Source: Planctomycetaceae bacterium (lineage in GTDB: Bacteria; Planctomycetota; Planctomycetia; Planctomycetales; Planctomycetaceae). Taken from it: a stretch of 64,000 nt of DNA. Position numbers and translations under genes: made by a program. The notes below the pieces were generated by a model. It searched no databases. It saw nothing but the letters and a program-made list of their open reading frames with translations, and had not been told where the DNA came from. Location: NCBI GenBank assembly GCA_020638955.1, contig JACKHO010000008.1, positions 248,001 through 312,000 of the forward strand, read 5' to 3'. Below, one piece after another: positions 63,377 through 64,000 of this stretch (position 1 is its first letter; every line of letters begins with the position of its first letter).

Positions 63377-63733
63377 ATGTCCGGTGTGACACGGGCTCTA
63401 TTATTGGCCGCTTCCCTCGTCCTGATTTCAGGATGCGGTGGCGAGCGGTATTCTCTGCGACAATTTGCGCATCGCCCCTCATTTCTTCCCCAGCGTGCCG
63501 CTACTCCAAGGCAGGCTCCGGCTATTGCTAACGAGTACGAGCCTCAGGTCGACGAAATCCCTCTGCCACCTACGGGCGCGAGCTACGAAGAGCGTGAAGC
63601 ACCACAACCAGCACAAAAGCCTTCGTCCTCACTGAAGAAAGTCGAGCGACCACCGCTCCTGCTGCGTCCCACTGGCTGGGAATTCCGACAAACGAGCCAC
63701 ACCACCGCGTTAGCGCCCCCGAAGGCACACTGA
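63377..63733 (+). CDS. Small Pro-rich lipoprotein
   Basis: 118 residues. Signal peptide with lipobox LISGC (ALLLAASLVLISGCGG, Cys about residue 20), then a Pro/Gln/Glu-rich mature part (APAIANEYEPQVDEIPLPPT; EREAPQPAQKPSSSLKKVER) without recognisable domains. GGAG and GAGAG lie just upstream of the start. Probably attached to the outer or inner membrane. It converges on the partial gene at 63738 with 4 bases between. Confidence 0.7.
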   Translation: MSGVTRALLLAASLVLISGCGGERYSLRQFAHRPSFLPQRAATPRQAPAIANEYEPQVDEIPLPPTGASYEEREAPQPAQKPSSSLKKVERPPLLLRPTGWEFRQTSHTTALAPPKAH

Positions 63734-63737
63734 CCGA

Positions 63738-64000
63738 TTACTCGCTCAGGATTTCAACGTTGGCTCGCGGTACCGTGACCACATCGCCACTGGTGGTTTG
63801 CAATTGAACAACCCGGGCTTTTGAACCTGAGCCTAAGACTTCCGGCTCTGGTGGCATTGCAGCGACTTCGGCGAGTACGCCGAAGTAAGGATCGCGAATA
63901 ATTCGGACCTTGGCGCCGACTTCTAATGCGCCCCCCCCCACACGTGCGGCGGTGTCATCTGCGGGTTTGCCATCATGCCAGGGGATGACAATCTCCGGAC
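63738..64000 (-). CDS. Partial protein with a KOW-like C-terminal segment (5' end beyond window)
   Basis: The frame is open to the window end, so only the last 87 codons or so are seen. It contains LEVGAKVRIIRDPYFGVLAE, AAMPPEPEVLGSGSKARVVQ and VVTVPRANVEILSE, the plan of a KOW-like small beta-barrel that often binds RNA or ribosomal components. A run of nine G residues (63931-63939 on the minus strand) encodes GGG within the frame and is prone to length change. The start and most of the protein are not visible, so no function is given. Confidence 0.55.
   Translation of the reverse strand, partial: PEIVIPWHDGKPADDTAARVGGGALEVGAKVRIIRDPYFGVLAEVAAMPPEPEVLGSGSKARVVQLQTTSGDVVTVPRANVEILSE
63931..63939 (-). 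repeat. Homopolymeric G9 tract inside a coding frame
   Basis: Nine C on the plus strand, nine G on the coding strand, within the open frame of the last gene. Such tracts can change length by slippage, and also cause sequencing errors. Confidence 0.7.

Noticed and set aside
1..64000. tRNA, rRNA or riboswitch genes
   Set aside because: None was recognised by eye on either strand; a dedicated search (tRNAscan, Infernal) would be decisive and was not possible here.

Overview
The window looks like chromosomal DNA of a planctomycete (Planctomycetota, probably Planctomycetales). This is inferred from several gene types common in that phylum: two Tat-exported DUF1501 proteins, a PPC-domain protein, a PSCyt1/WD40/PPC protein, a sulfatase, a PSP1 protein, a BlaI-M56 pair and two oversized tandem signal peptidases. 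LpxB indicates a lipid A outer membrane. Several families of short dispersed repeats also occur. No rRNA, tRNA, CRISPR array or transposase was recognised.

Layout. 1-1570 (minus): TetR regulator and HlyD-type efflux adaptor, with a clear palindromic operator candidate. 1918-5576 (minus): PPC protein and DUF1501 protein, overlapping by ATGA. 5797-13863 (plus): a compact block of siphophage-tail-like genes (tail chaperone with a candidate -1 frameshift, gpW-sized protein, XhlA-like holin, head-closure-like, gp10-like, terminator-like, tube-like, very short tape measure, distal-tail-like, large tail-tip-like protein with a Ser/Gly-rich tail, and a DUF115-like protein). No capsid, portal, terminase, integrase or endolysin is present, and host dispersed repeats lie between its genes. 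I consider this the most interesting region: a domesticated or headless tail-like system is plausible but unproven.

13866-23812: sugar-type ABC ATPase (minus), TPR protein, MurJ and DusB (plus), then FabH, creatininase-like protein and a sodium:solute symporter (minus). 23825-31140 (minus): Tat-exported protein, DMFase-like protein, small membrane protein between two copies of an 80-bp repeat, UppS and a PSCyt1-WD40-PPC protein. 31422-36128 (plus): DUF1501, double ModA-like protein, GT4 glycosyltransferase, secreted beta-sandwich protein. 36192-38563 (minus): PSP1 protein and sulfatase.

38918-51446 (plus): GT2-ArnT-like fusion, dihaem peroxidase, secreted propeller-like protein, strong terminator, BlaI/M56 pair, LpxB and two tandem signal peptidase I paralogues with zinc-ribbon and beta-sandwich insertions. 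51471-64000: large membrane protein (minus), PrkA (plus), then SpeA with an orphan GcvH-like protein, a methyltransferase and a carboxypeptidase-regulatory-domain protein (all minus), an STN-domain protein and a lipoprotein (plus), and a partial minus-strand gene cut by the window end.

Starts were refined wherever a Shine-Dalgarno sequence or family alignment from memory favoured a codon. All family assignments come from motif reading; no database search was run.
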